DNA of 64,000 nt from Phocoena phocoena (GCF_963924675.1 NC_089234.1:63895588-63959587); one strand, 5' to 3'; positions 49,997-62,289 are shown, counted from the stretch's first letter. The notes: generated by a model from the letters alone, not told the origin. Numbers and translations are program-made.

Positions 49997-50512
49997 TCTT
50001 TTAATTTTTTATAAATTTTTTTTTATTTTTGGCTGCGTTGGGTCTTCGTTGCTGTGCACAAGCTTTCTCTAGTTGCGGCGCACAGGCTTTCTCTAGTTGC
50101 TTCGTTGTGGTGCGTGGCTTATCTTGTTGCAGAGCACGGGCTCTGGGCACGCAGGCTCAGTAGTTGTGGCGTACGGGTTTAGTTGCTCTGTAGCACGTGG
50201 GATCTTCCTGGACCATGGCTCGAACCCGTGTCCCCTGCCTTGGCAGGCGGATTTTTTTTTTTTTTTTTTTTTTTTTGGCGGTACGCGGGCCTCTCACTGT
50301 TGTGGCCTCTCCCGTTGCGGAGCACAGGCTGCGGACGCGCAGGCTCGGCGGCCATGGCTCACGGGCCCAGCTGCTCCGCGGCACTTGGGATCTTCCCGGA
50401 CCGGGGCACGAACCTGTGTCCCCTGCATCGGCAGGCAGACTCTCAACCACTGCCACACCAGGGAAGCCCATGGCAGGCGGATTCTTAACCACTGTGCCAT
50501 CAGGAAGTCCCA
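49997..50512 (-). mobile_element. CHR-type SINE, long form, split by another SINE
   Basis: Reverse long form (ggctgcgttgggtcttcgtt) interrupted at 50254-50470. Outer 14-base duplication acataattatttta (49983-49996, 50513-50526). Confidence 0.95.
50254..50470 (-). mobile_element. CHR-type SINE, short form, nested in a long-form SINE
   Basis: Reverse short form. Exact 13-base duplication tggcaggcggatt (50241-50253, 50471-50483), made of the host SINE's own sequence. Confidence 0.97.
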
Positions 50513-50964
50513 ACATAATTATTTTAAATTTATCTATATATAACATATGGAATATAATAAATAAAATACTATACATTTATGTATTATACAATAAATATCA
50601 GGTAGTGATAACAGATATAAAATAAAGCAGGATAAGTTATTGAGAGTGAGGGGCTAGTTTTTTTGGTTAGGGTGATCAGGGAAGACTGGGGAGGTGACAT
50701 GGGCAGAGACTTGAATGAAGGAGGTTAGGTGGGGTACAGCACAAGCAGTATGGCTATATGGAAGGGAGCAGGGGAAAGAGTGGGACAGGATGAATACCTA
50801 GTTTAGTGGTCTCTCAACAGTCTGAGCTTTTTTTTAAATGAAAACACGATAGGTAAAAAATATTTTACTTTTGTTCTAAATAAGAATTATATCATTATTT
50901 GTGATATGGAATGCTTTCCCAAAAGTTCTTACTACTTGTTATTTCGGGAGAGATAATGTTAGCA

Positions 50965-51095
50965 ATAATAAAGCTAACATTTACAAAATACTGGCCATGT
51001 TCAAGGCACTGTACATGTTACCTTATTAAATCCTCACAACCCAGTGAGGTAGGTATAGATTATTAACTTCCCCCATTTATAGAAATTGTGACTGA
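50965..51095 (-). repeat. MIR-type SINE
   Basis: ttcaaggcactgtacatgtt, then aatcctcacaacccagtgag. Confidence 0.75.
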
Positions 51096-52002
51096 GAAGT
51101 AATTTTCTGTAAAACAGACCATTAGTAAATGTCTATAGGTGTTTTGGGGAGGATAGAAGGACAGAGGTCTGAGTGGCCTGTAGGCTCAGGCTCTGAGTCC
51201 AGACAAACCAGCACCACAGGCCATACTCATCATCAATTACTCATGCTGCTTTTATACAACAAATTCACATTATCCTAATAAACTTCTGATCCTATACTTG
51301 TTTCACTTTTAAGGTAATCACAGGCTATTTTCTGAGATCTTGTATCACAGTTTCATAGATTTATAAGGTTAAAAGGAACATCTAGAAAAGTCTTTTCCAC
51401 TTTCTACAAGCAAGACCTATATTTAAAAATATTCTAGCGAGAGATGCATCCATGTAGCAGAGATAGCTGTCCACTAATTCATGCTCTCTCTTCTATGGCA
51501 TAAAGTAGTACCAGCGAACTCAGCAGGGGTTATGTTTCCCAGTCCCCTTGCATCTAGGGGTGTTGTTCTTGCTAACATTATGTGTGCAGATGTGATATGT
51601 GGCACCTCCCAGACAAAAGTTTTAAGAAGCTCCTGGTGCCCTCATCTCCCCAAGTTCCTGGAAATTAGTTTTGACTCATTAGGAACACCCACTTGGAATG
51701 TTAAAAAGGTAAAAAATACACTCTTATTATGTTAACACTCATATTTTAGTGTTTATTTGTTGCAGCATCTATTACATATCTTAAAGACCCAAATCCCATA
51801 ACTTCCCCTTTAATAATATATTCTGAGGCATCAAGTCCTGAAGGTTAAAAGACAACAAAAGCCCTACAAGGGCAATGAAGCTATCAAAATAAGAAGTATG
51901 TTTCATGGGCAACATCACCACTCCTAGTATTGAAATTATGCTTTCTTTGCTTAAGTACCTTGTCATTTTTATTCTTATTTCTGTAATATACAGAAATAAG
52001 GT

Positions 52003-52444
52003 TGTGGGTTGAATTGGGTTGCCAAGAGATGGTTGAAGTTCCAGTGCCTGAGAATGTGACCTTATTGGGAAATAGGGTCTTTGCAGATGCAATCCAGTTA
52101 AAAAAAGGTCACAATGGATTAGGGCAGGTCTTAATCTAATGACTAGTGTCCTTGTAAGAGGGACATTTGGACACAGAAACACAGGGAAGAACACCATGTG
52201 GAGATGGAGGCAGGGATTCGAGTGGTGCATCTACAAGCCAAAGAATGCCAAGGATTGTCAGCAGCCACCAGAAGCTAAGAGAGAAGTATGGAGAAGATTC
52301 TCTGAGACCCCAAGAGACAACCAATCCTGCTGCCTCTTTGATTTCAGATTTCTGGCCTCCATAACTGTGAGACAATAAATTTCTGTTGTTTCAAGCCATC
52401 CAATTTGTAGTATAGTGTTACAGCAGCCCTAAGAAACTAAAACA
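52003..52444 (+). mobile_element. MaLR (MLT1-type) solo LTR
   Basis: Near-complete LTR, from tgtgggttgaattgggttgc through gaatgtgaccttattgggaa to tttctgttgtttcaagccat and gaaactaaaaca. No internal region is seen, so it is a solo LTR. It lies about 0.8 kb upstream of the HERC4 CpG island. Confidence 0.9.
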
Positions 52445-53139
52445 CATACATATTCTAGCACAAACACTTTCCAATCTGAAATATATTTTTCAGTGAGATA
52501 AAGAAACATGGCTTACCGTGGAATTCTTTCTAGGTTCTCAACATTCACTCTGAAGTCAAGGTACTAGAAAAGTCTGACATAAAATTTCAAGAGTGCCTTG
52601 TTTCAGGTTTTCCTCCTTGACTGGCCTAGGAAATCCGGAGTTTGTTTTTGTGAGGCAGGGACTCTAGCCATATACATTATTTAATTTTCTCTAAATGAAG
52701 GAGGCCCTGCATTATAAGTTTAGCTTCCAGGGAGAGTGCAGAAAGTGATGGCAGCCAACACTTTATCAGGAGCCTGAACTGGTGGTGTTGATATTTAATG
52801 CCAGTAGGCTCCATCATTGCTGCAATACATCTGGCATCCTCAGAATAGCTCCAGTTGGGGCTAAGGGATAAAATAAAAGACTTCAACAACCTTTATATCC
52901 GTATTTGTGATGTTTTACCTGCTACTTAAAATTCTCCTTGGATAAAGGTGGAATAAAATAATAGAAACTGGAACTAATAGGCAAAAAGACAACCTAGCCA
53001 AAAAAGGAAGAGATTTTTTTCACTAAAAGGCCCTAGTGCACGCTGAAACGCTGTGACAAGACACACCAAACACCTCCATTTGTCTTGCAAATTCCAACTT
53101 CTGTGCTTGGCATTTTTCTCTTAAGGCAAGGGAAAGCAC

Positions 53140-53930
53140 CACACTGCGCAGGCGCCCGGGTCGGTGCGCCCTGGGAGGATTCCGGCGCAGGCGCGCGGGC
53201 CACGAAGTGGGCGGGCTCGCGCGCGTGCTCCGCGGTTCACTTCCGGCCGACGCCGACCCCCTCCCCCTCACCGCGCGTTGCCTCCTCCCTCTCTCCCTTC
53301 TCCTCCCCAGTCTGCCCCAACTCTTCCCCACCCCTAACGCTCTCCGCCTCGCTCGCCTCCTGTCCTTCCCCTCCCGCTCCATCCGGGTCGCTGACGGCTG
53401 GCTCTGGGCTAGAGAGCAGTGGCGGCTGCTTTTCTCTGAGGAACCCGGTAAAGTTTCTCAGGAGCCGAGGAGGTGAGCCGCGGAGCAGCTTCACCGGCGC
53501 CGGAGGAGCTCTAGTGTTCGCAGCCACTGGCTGAAGGAGGAGGGTCCGGGAGCTGGAGACCTGTCTCAGCTGCTGCGCTGCCTCCCTCTTGCGGGAGGCG
53601 CCGCCCCCAGCCGCCCTGGGCTTCCCCTGCCTTGAGGGGCCGGGTGAGTCGTTGCCCCGGTGGGTTCGGGGGCGTGTGACGGCGTTAGGGAGGGGGCTGG
53701 GCGGATACAGGCCGGCCTGGCGCTGGGTGCTTTCTCAGCATTTCCTCGGGCGGGGGTGGGGGGACGAGGGCAGTGTCGGGCCCCCTGGCCCGGGGGCTGG
53801 AATGTCGCACCTCCCCGGGGAAGGGCCTCCCTGGGACAAGGGCCGCCGAGGTGCCGAGCCTCGTGCGCCGGCGTCTGCGGCTACTGCGAGCGGACGGCTG
53901 CAGCAGTTGACTGGTCGGCCCGCGAGGTTG
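53140..53930 (+). promoter_or_regulatory. HERC4: HERC4 CpG-island promoter
   Basis: This is the only strongly GC- and CpG-rich stretch in the window. It contains two NRF1-type motifs (tgcgcaggcgc at 53145-53155 and ggcgcaggcgcgc at 53184-53196), an SP/KLF box (gtgggcgggc, 53207-53216) and an ETS/GABP site (cacttccgg, 53238-53246), all within about 100 bases. No TATA box is seen. This is the usual layout of a housekeeping promoter, with transcription starting just after the ETS site. It lies 1.8 kb before the HERC4 start-codon exon on the same strand. Such promoters often fire in both directions; no minus-strand gene is seen here. Confidence 0.85.
53250..53643 (+). other. HERC4: HERC4 non-coding first exon (5'UTR), limits approximate
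   Basis: The start-codon exon at 55440 begins with an acceptor, so an upstream 5'UTR exon is required. The CpG island offers three good donors: CCCG/gtaaag (exon end 53447), GGAG/gtgagc (53472) and CCGG/gtgagt (53643). I chose the last because it matches the donor consensus best. The start near 53250 is inferred from the promoter motifs. Apparent long open frames here are by-products of GC content. Confidence 0.55.
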
Positions 53931-55439
53931 GGTGTGTGCAGATGATTTCTCTCTCCCGGTCCCCGTAAGCTGATCTCAGTGCATATTCAGGGAATGATGG
54001 GAATAAACTGCTTCTGTTTCCCCTACCTGTTGCTGGCAAGAGGACGCCTTTCCCATTACCCCTCTTTTTTAAAGAAAAGGATTATTAAACCTCGTACGTT
54101 GGAATTTGGGGTGTTGTCCTGTCCTCTCCTTAAAAAAACAAAACAAAAACCGGGAAGACAGTGCAGAACTCTCGGGAACTGTCGGGTTCTGATGCCCCCA
54201 AAAGAATAAAATCAAACTTTTCTTAATGGATGGGTCATGGATGGAATGAGACAGCTTCAGCACTTGCTAGCCCGCACTTAGGAAAGTTGGGTTTTGAAAC
54301 TTCTTAGGTTCTGTGTAAGGAATGTGGGTACCTACACGGGAATAAGGCTGACTTCCTGTAATTGTGTTATTTAGTAACGCGATATATCTAAAAATCTGTG
54401 TAGGTTTAGATGAAGTGGACTCTTTGTTATCCGTGTCTATATAAGCGAAGAAATATTCAGTCACCGTACTGGAAAGTTCTACAGATTTCGCCACCAAACT
54501 CTCAGTGTCCCAGTCCGCATTTCTATTCTTGAAAAATCGGCAGTGCCGGAGTTATTTGCAGTTTTTTTTCCATCTTCAAATAATTGTCTTAGGGGTATAG
54601 ATAGATGTAGATCGCCTTCGGGAGATATTTTTCAGTCATGGTTCCCACTCGAAATAGAAAATGTTGAATTTTGGGGGAGAGTCTTGATCTTTAAACTGCA
54701 TACTTTTGTATTATAATTAGGTACACTGATTGAGTTTTTAAATTAAATTAGTAGTGAGGTCAGAGTGTTAATATTTTGATTTGTAAAGTATGATCTTTGG
54801 AGGTGATTTTCTTAATATCAAAGCTTACCTAGAGAACTGTAATTTTATCTGGGGCCTGTTAGTTGGAAGAGTCTTTTAAGTTGTGGGAAACTTAAAGTTT
54901 CCATTATTGGCTTTATTTCTAGTACAGATAAGAACTTCAGTTTTCTGTTAATGTGGAGGTAGGTGTTAGAAAATCTAATTATTCTGTGACTTGAGGGAGA
55001 TTGCAAGGTTTTATGTTTCTGTAGTTGGCTAAATTTTTCACTGAGTATATATCTGATTTTGGGGCCAGTGGATAGATGTCATATTTCTTGCTCCCACTGA
55101 AATTATTCAAAGCAAAAAGGAAAAAAAAGATTAACTTCATCAGGATACTTAATATTTCAATTTGATTAGTCTATTATAAGGCAACAAAAAGTCAAAACTA
55201 GTTAATATTTAGATTTTGCAAAGAATCATGGGGAGTGATGTATTTTTCCTAAACATTTCTGTATGATAATTTAAAAAATATACAACTGATTGGTTTTTGA
55301 AATTGAATGATACTTCTGTAACATTATAAAGTAAATTTCATGTTTACTACATAGTGATTATTGTAGCCTAGTACTTGAAAGAGCAGTTATACATTATGTT
55401 TCCTTTGAAGTCATATTAACTTTTTTTCTATCTTCTCAG
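53644..55439 (+). other. HERC4: HERC4 intron 1
   Basis: This intron runs from gtgagt to ttctcag. After the CpG-rich start it is plain AT-rich unique sequence; I see no repeats or other genes in it. Confidence 0.6.
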
Positions 55440-55744
55440 ACATAGGGATACCTCCAACTTGCCAGTGTTTCAGAAGGGAGTGTTTTATTGAAACTGGAAG
55501 ACCAAAAGAATTACAAACATGTTGTGCTGGGGAAATGCATCTTTTGGACAGCTAGGTTTGGGTGGAATTGATGAAGAAATTGTACTAGAGCCCAGAAAAA
55601 GTGACTTTTTTATAAATAAAAAGGTTCGAGATGTAGGATGTGGACTCAGACATACTGTATTTGTTCTGGATGATGGAACAGTATACACATGTGGATGTAA
55701 TGATCTAGGGCAGCTAGGTCATGAAAAATCCAGAAAGAAACCAG
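55440..55744 (+). CDS. HERC4: HERC4 exon 2: start codon and first RCC1-like repeat (CDS 55519-55744)
   Basis: HERC4 is a cytosolic E3 ubiquitin ligase of the small HERC group: an N-terminal RCC1-like propeller and a C-terminal HECT domain, about 1050 residues in the family. This exon has 79 bases of 5'UTR after a ttctatcttctcag acceptor, then ATG at 55519, and ends at CCAG/gtaagt (55744). It encodes residues 1-75 plus one base. The peptide begins MLCWGNASFGQLGLGGIDEE, carries GCGLRHTVFVLDDGTVYTCG and ends HEKSRKKP. The WGxxxxGQLGxG pattern at 4-15 and CGxxxxGQLG at 59-68 mark the first RCC1 repeat and the start of the second. Exon 3, expected to begin with QVVALDAQNI or similar, is not found before 64000, so intron 2 is over 8 kb. 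Confidence 0.97.
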
Positions 55745-55956
55745 GTAAGTTGAAAATTTTTTTGTTTGCTATTTCTAATAATTATATCATTTAAGTTTGA
55801 AATGTCAAACAATTTCTCTAGTCCTAAACCCATGTTTTCTTTTTATCAGGCTTTAAAAGCAAACCAGGCATTAAATAGATCCTTTACAGTTTGCATGCTT
55901 CTAAGTAATTATTTTGTGGTTTCTTTTTTTAACAACTGCTACTATAAACCCTTATT

Positions 55957-56173
55957 TTTCTTTTATTTATTTTTTTTTTTTTGCGGTACGCGGGCCTCTC
56001 ACTGTTGTGGCCTCTCCCGTTGCGGAGCACAGGCTCCGGACGCGCAGGCTCAGCGGCCATGGCTCACGGGCCTAGCGGCTCCGCGGCATGTGGGATCTTC
56101 GCGGACCGGGTCACGAACCCGCGTCCCCTGCATCGGCAGGCGGACTCTCAACCACTGCGCCACCAGGGAAGCC
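55957..56173 (-). mobile_element. CHR-type SINE, short form (HERC4 intron 2)
   Basis: Reverse short form. 15-base duplication ctataaacccttatt / ctacaaacccttatt with one mismatch. Confidence 0.96.
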
Positions 56174-56394
56174 CTACAAACCCTTATTGTATGAAGCTGT
56201 GGTTTCAGAACATAATTATGGTGATGTAAAACAATAGCGAAAACCACCCTGCAGTGTATAGATCTTCTTTGGTACTAAGTATATTGGTATAGAATATACA
56301 GTATGTAGGTCCTCTTTTATCAGTACTGGTCAGCCACCCTGGGCAGATTTTATTTTTTATCTTCTTCTTTTTTTGGGGGGGGGGGCAGATTTTA

Positions 56395-56617
56395 TTTTAT
56401 TTTATATTTATATTTTTATTTTTTGTGGTACGCGGGCCTCTCACTGCTGTGGCCTCTCCCGTCGCGGAGCACAGACTGCGGACACGCAGGCTCAGCGGCC
56501 ATGGCTCACGGGCCCAGCCGCTCCGCGGCATGTGGGATCTTCCCGGACCGGGGCACGAACCCGTGTCCCCTGCATCGGCAGGCGGACTGTCAACCACTGT
56601 GCCACCAGGGAAGCCCT
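56395..56617 (-). mobile_element. CHR-type SINE, short form (HERC4 intron 2)
   Basis: Reverse short form. Flanked by gggcagatttta (56383-56394, 56618-56629); a third copy lies at 56341. Confidence 0.95.
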
Positions 56618-59589
56618 GGGCAGATTTTAAATGCATAATTTACTGTGTTGTATTCCATGTATCAGAAAGGGGGAAAATTAAGATGAAAGCTTTTTACTTT
56701 CACTTAGTTGCTGAAAATATAATCCTAAGTATTCTCTTGTTCTTCCTATTATATTTTAAATACATGATTTCATTTAGTTTGAAATATCTTTTATTTCCCT
56801 AGTATCTTACTTTCAAGTAATAACACTAGCTATTAAAAGTTTTGTGTCTATGAGATGTCCTGATTATGTAGTAGCCATACGAACCAAATTTAGAATAATT
56901 TGTAGGGTAATGAGAATTTTGAGGAATTTGGTCACATTTCATGTTCTGTTTTCCTGGATATACATATTTTAAGGTCAAATATTACCACATTTAGAAAAAT
57001 TGTTATGTGAATTGCACTTTCAGTTGTGTTAACTAAAAGTTAATTCTTAAGATGGCAAATTCAGATAATATTACAGCTGTACTGATTTACAGTTTCTTTT
57101 AACTTTAACAATAATGGCACCTCAGTATTTTCTATGGCAGTTATCTTTCTTTACCACGTCATTATTTAAGTGGTTTCTATTGTTAGTCTACTTTTGAGAG
57201 GTTAATATAAGTGTAATAAGGTATTAAATTAAGGTATGTTACTCTTTTTTCATACCATCTCACCACCATGCCCAGCCTCACTTTTCTAACTTGTAAATTA
57301 TGGTGTAGTTTTCATCCTTCGTTGATAGGGTTTTAATCTCTTTTCTTCTGCCTTGATTTGTAATTTAATTTTTTTGGATGAATAGTAGTGATGCTTAATA
57401 CAATAGGTTTAATTATTGCAAAACTCAAGGTAAATGGTAGTTTTCTTGTACTCTACCTCATGAAGAATATTCTATGGAATCTTATCAGATTTTCATGATC
57501 TTAGGCATTGAGGTTGTCATGTTGTTAGACATGAATGGTAATTTATTGATATGTATTTGTTATCACTGCTTCAGAGGCAGATGGATCCTTTACCTTTTTT
57601 GCTTAGCTTGGAATGCTGCCTCAGGTTGAGATTTTCATGGTATTGGGGCTGTTACTATTCTTATACTTAACATGCCCCTCAGAAATAACTGAACATATCT
57701 CTGTATTGCTTTAGTAATTTCTCAGAGGACTCAGGGCAAGTAGAAAGTAGAAAGCTAGCAAAAAGAAATTGCCAATATAGTTACTGAAATTTACTAAGAT
57801 TTACATTTTTTAAATGTTATTAAACATCTGTTCTGTGTCCAACACAAGGGTGATAGACGCTGTGCACTAATAGTATAATGATTATTATAGTGCCTGGAAC
57901 AGCTTTTAACCCTATAGGTGAGGTTCTGAGAAACTTAACTAGCCAGAAGAGGCTTCTTTGTGGTCATGCTGACACTGTGATGATTACGTTGTGACATTTA
58001 TATCACTCTATTGATTCATCGTGGAAGCAATATTTGGCGATATAAAGTTGGGAGGGTGGGTTCACCTAATTTTTGATACCTGTTTAGGATTGCCTTGTTG
58101 TCCAGAGTACATCACAGTCTATGGAATAGAAAAATGAAAGGCATAAACTTTGTCTTTGAAAAATTTAGAGCCTGGGTTGGGCATTAAGGCATATGTAAAT
58201 GAAATAACTAGAGAGAATTGAAATTTGACCTGATGTGGTATGTATTTTGAGACTGGGAAGTTTAAATGATGGGAAATGTCATTGTGGGATAGAATTGAAG
58301 AGTTCTGGGAGAAAATGAAGCCTTAAGTTTAATTCAATGATTGGTCACATAAATAGCCAGAAGATAAATCTAGAGCTGAAATAGTTTTATGGAAGAGAAT
58401 CCTTATCCTGAGAAAAACTTTTTATTGCTAGAAGTCCAGATTCAGTGATGTATTGAAGTGTACCTAGTTAAAGAGGTAGGAAAAAGTAAAAGTTCAAAGG
58501 GAGGTAGGTAGTTGCTCTGATAGGAGCTTAATCTTTTAACCTCAGTTTTGATTTAAGGGGATTGAGTGGAAAATGTAATAATGTTTTTAACCAAAATTAT
58601 TTCTCTTTGGAATAATTCCTTAATGATTTAAATATACTCCTTTTCTAGCCTTTTTTTTTTTTAATTTGTGAGTTTGAGGAATGAATTAGAAGATACAGAG
58701 TTCTCATTTAATTGCTTTTGAAGTCTTTGGGTAACAGAATGAGTCTGGTTGAATTTTAGGACCATGTAATAAACAATAGTTCACTTCATCAGAGCTTTAA
58801 ACTTGTGTCATGAAGAAAGCAAACAGAAAGCTAAGAATTGTTTTCTTATAGAGATTGGCTTTATAAGCATACTGAATATTAAGAAGTAAAAGAGAAAGAG
58901 GTCGCCTCATTCATTAAGGATAAGCTATTCTTGAGAGTCATGGTAACGTCCTGGAGGACTCAGCCTTACAGTGTAGTAAATAGATTTGACCTATGGCCTG
59001 TTGGGAGAAGTTTCCATTCTGGACATTCTAGTAACCACATGGGAAGATTTCACTGATTTCCTTTATTATACCAAGAGTGCAGATTACATCCATGTTCATC
59101 TCCGTTCTCTTGTATATGTATAATCCTTGCTGTCACTACTAGCTCTTTCTGAACTATTTCCAGAGATGTGAACATCTATTTCACTTTCATGTATGTATTT
59201 TTCCTTCATAGGAATTTTTTTAAACCTTTTAAAATCTAGAGGCGCTCAGTTTTTTCCTTAATTCGTAGCTAATAGGTAAATAGTATATTTAATCTTCAAA
59301 GTGCTAGGTCAGTCCACCTAAATAAAGTGTTAGTTTTATTTTTGTACTTCCAGATTTGCTTCTGGAAATTTTAAGATAACATTTAGAAAGTGTACTTTTC
59401 TTAATAAGATTATTTACTCACTGTGTATCCACCATAGGTAGAATTTGGTGTCCATGGACCTAAATATATGTTTTACACACCTGTTTCCATTTGTTTTGTG
59501 TTAGAAACAGTGCTAAACTATTTTATGTCCATAATTTGAAAATAATGTGATACAGTTTGTTAAAAATGACTGTTTTAATAGCGTTTTAT

Positions 59590-59735
59590 GGTGTACAAAG
59601 TTCTTTTGCATAGATTATGTATCTTATTTAATCCTCACAACAGTCTTGCTTGTTAGCTAGGGCAGGTGTTATGGTCCCCCTTTTTCAGATGAGGAAACTG
59701 AAGTTAAAAGAGCTTAACCACTAGAATAGTAAATA
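59590..59735 (-). repeat. MIR-type SINE
   Basis: tttaatcctcacaacagtct, then tttcagatgaggaaactgaa. Confidence 0.75.
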
Positions 59736-61640
59736 TTAAGAGAACATTCTAAACCCTGTGGTTTTATCTTTATCCCACAAAGTTTTGCCCCTGCCATATT
59801 TAGAAGGTAGAGGAATATTTATTCAAGGAGGAAACTAGTTTACATCATTATTTTAATGTAATTCTGAGGGTTTAAAAAACTCTTAAAAATTACTATTTTA
59901 TGACTAAAGGTGTACAATGATGACATCATGTTTTTTTAATCCCTCCCCAGTCCCTTCCCTGTGCATAAATTCAAAGAGAAGCCATTTTAGGAACTGTGTA
60001 AGAAGGTTGAGAATTCTAGTTTCAGATGTAATATTGTATCAACATTAACTAAAAATTCAAATATATATGTTTTATTCTTGAACTGAAGACTGACTTCATT
60101 GCAAAGCCAGTAATAGATAAAGTTTTGAATAGTATGATAAAATTTTTTGTAGCTTGTGCTCAACTCTTCTACTGAAGATAAAAATATTATGAGCATTGAT
60201 TCTGTTTTTTGTGGCCCAAAATGGTAATTTCTATTGTTGATCGTTCCAATAAAAACATTTTGGTCATATAGCAGTAATTTGCTTGCCTTTCTTGCTTCTT
60301 CATTTTCTGACCTGCTCTCTCTTTTCATAAAACATAAATCTATAAATGAACTCCTTAAAATATAGTTGAAATTTAAAAAGTAATATAGGAAAATAAATGT
60401 ATAAATATGGGAAATAAAATTGTTCATATAAGAGTGGATTAAAAAATTCAAATAATCCCATATATTCCTTAATGAACCAAAGAAGCTCATTATGTTTTAT
60501 AACTACTAATTTTCATAATACCTTTTAAGGAAGAGAAGGATGTGGATGATATGAAGACTTGAAAAAATAATTACTTGGTTCAGGAATGGAGGCTTGCTTT
60601 GGATGCTTTACTTTGAGAAAGGTTAGTGTCCAAGAATCACAGTGTTGAGGGTAGGGAAAAAAAATCATAATGCAAACAGATGACTACTGTTAGAGAGATG
60701 TATAATAATACTTTACTTTGTGTAGGACCCTACATCTGAGGAATTTCAAGAGCATTACACAATAACTCATGGTTCCTTTCAAAATGCTTGTGACACAATT
60801 TGCAAGAATTATCCTCATCTTAGGGGATAAATTTACGGAGAAATGGCAGCACAAGTTGGTAAGTAACTTGTCAAAACAGCAGGTGACTGGTGAACAGCTA
60901 TAAATTGAATCTGAAAATTTAAGTCTACCAGTCTCCTACCTTATTCACTAAATTGTGCTTATGTTTAGAATTATTTACAGTAGTATCTTCTATTTGAGGC
61001 AGATCAAATACTAATGCACAGATTGTTTTTTTGCCATTCTATTGATGGCCTATTGAAATGAATCATTATTTTACCAAGATGCTTGCATTGTGATACCACT
61101 TTGGTATTTCATCATAACCTTGTGTGGTATGAAGAATATTTAAGCAAAGGAACAAAAACTTACTGTGGTAACACACAGTCTTCTTTCCTCTGTTATATAT
61201 CATATTCTCTATCTCTTTGTTGTCTAATGCTGTGCTGTGCTACTATCCAAGGTCCATAGTAACTGCCAGGCAGAACTGATTTGGTGGCTAACATTGGAAC
61301 TTGGGTTAATTATGTTGTATCAAGTCTGCCATGTATCTCTCTGTAGGATGCATTGGTTTGGTGAATGCTTTATAAAACCATTAACCCACAGAGAAGCAAT
61401 GATAGTAGTAGATGCCTAATCTGAACAGTCTAACAAACAGGGGCTTCTTTAAATGATTTTGAACCAATGATTTTCTCTTTGTGTTTGGTATGTTAGTGTT
61501 TTTTTCTGATTGGAAGTGAGCCACATATGTTCCTTGAAAGAACAGGAGTATGGAAAGTTTCACAGTTTGAGCAGTTACTAAGGATTCTTGTTACAGATGA
61601 TAGCCAAGATGGTCTAGGTTCTATCACCTTAGTATAAGTA

Positions 61641-62289
61641 CAGTCGTCTCTCAGAATCCGTGGAGGATTGGTTCCAGGAGCCTCGAAGATACCAAAGTCC
61701 ATGGATGCTCAAGTCCCTTATATAAAATGGCATAGTATTTGCATATAACCTACACATATATTTTAAATCATTTCTAGATTACTTATAATACCTAATACAA
61801 TGTAAATAGCTATAAATACAATGTAAATGATATGTAAATAGCTGCTGGCATGGGAAATTCAAGTTTTGCTTTTTGGAAATTTCTGGAATTTTTTTTTTTT
61901 CCCCAAATACAGTTGACCTTTGAACAACATGGGTGTTGGGGGTACTGATCCCCCATGCAAGTGAAAGGCTCCATACTGCTATCTCTGCCTTAAGAACAAA
62001 GGGATTGAAAGTGACTCACCCAAGGGCAAGAAGCTGAAACAGTTTGGATAGAATCAGAACTCAAACCCTAGCTTTATTATTCCACATTTTGTGATCTCTG
62101 AGCATAAACTTTACCCTTACACAAAGATCTGTAAAATGAAAATACAGGCATTATATTTATTGAAGTAAACCGATGTATAAGTGGATCCTTGCAGTTCAAA
62201 CCCATCTTGTTCAAGGGTCAGCTGTACTTTCCATCCACGTGTTGGTTGAATGCTGAGATGCAGAACTCACGGATAAGGAGGGCCGACTG
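61641..62289. mobile_element. MER2-like Tigger (TcMar) element, split by a second Tigger
   Basis: The left end, cagtcgtctctcagaatccg, pairs with the right end, cggataaggagggccgactg; ta dinucleotides at 61639-61640 and 62290-62291 are the TcMar target duplication. Internal phrases such as aagtcccttatataaaatgg and cttataatacctaatacaat are typical of the MER2 group. It is interrupted at 61910-62224 by another element. Confidence 0.8.
61910..62224. mobile_element. Nested Tigger-type element
   Basis: The inverted ends are cagttgacctttgaacaaca and ttgttcaagggtcagctg, flanked by ta on both sides (61908-61909, 62225-62226). It sits inside the MER2-like copy. Its middle (about 61970-62110) does not resemble the usual interior and looks like a MIR-type sequence. 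Confidence 0.75.

Larger units (their letters stand above)
49805..50815 (-). repeat. L2 copy split by two nested SINEs (49997-50512)
   Basis: Antisense L2 tail at 49805-49950 (tgagcacatgctataggcca). The matching upstream part resumes at 50580-50815 (aagactggggaggtgacatg, cagagacttgaatgaaggag). Confidence 0.75.
25095..53130. other. MYPN-HERC4 intergenic region
   Basis: About 28 kb between the candidate MYPN promoter and the HERC4 CpG island, rich in SINEs listed separately. I recognise no gene or element in 27305-28120, 29205-30100, 30800-31450, 31690-32250, 33010-33470, 34290-35455, 36070-37110, 37445-38240, 39400-40160, 41145-42290, 43625-44515, 46361-47200, 51095-52000 and 52445-53130. The piece 51460-51640 (tatgtttcccagtccccttg) reads like an old interspersed repeat that I cannot name. 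Confidence 0.7.

Noticed and set aside
53023..53968. Long open frames on both strands of the CpG island
   Set aside because: Stop codons are rare in GC-rich DNA; no known protein, and the region fits HERC4 5'UTR and promoter.
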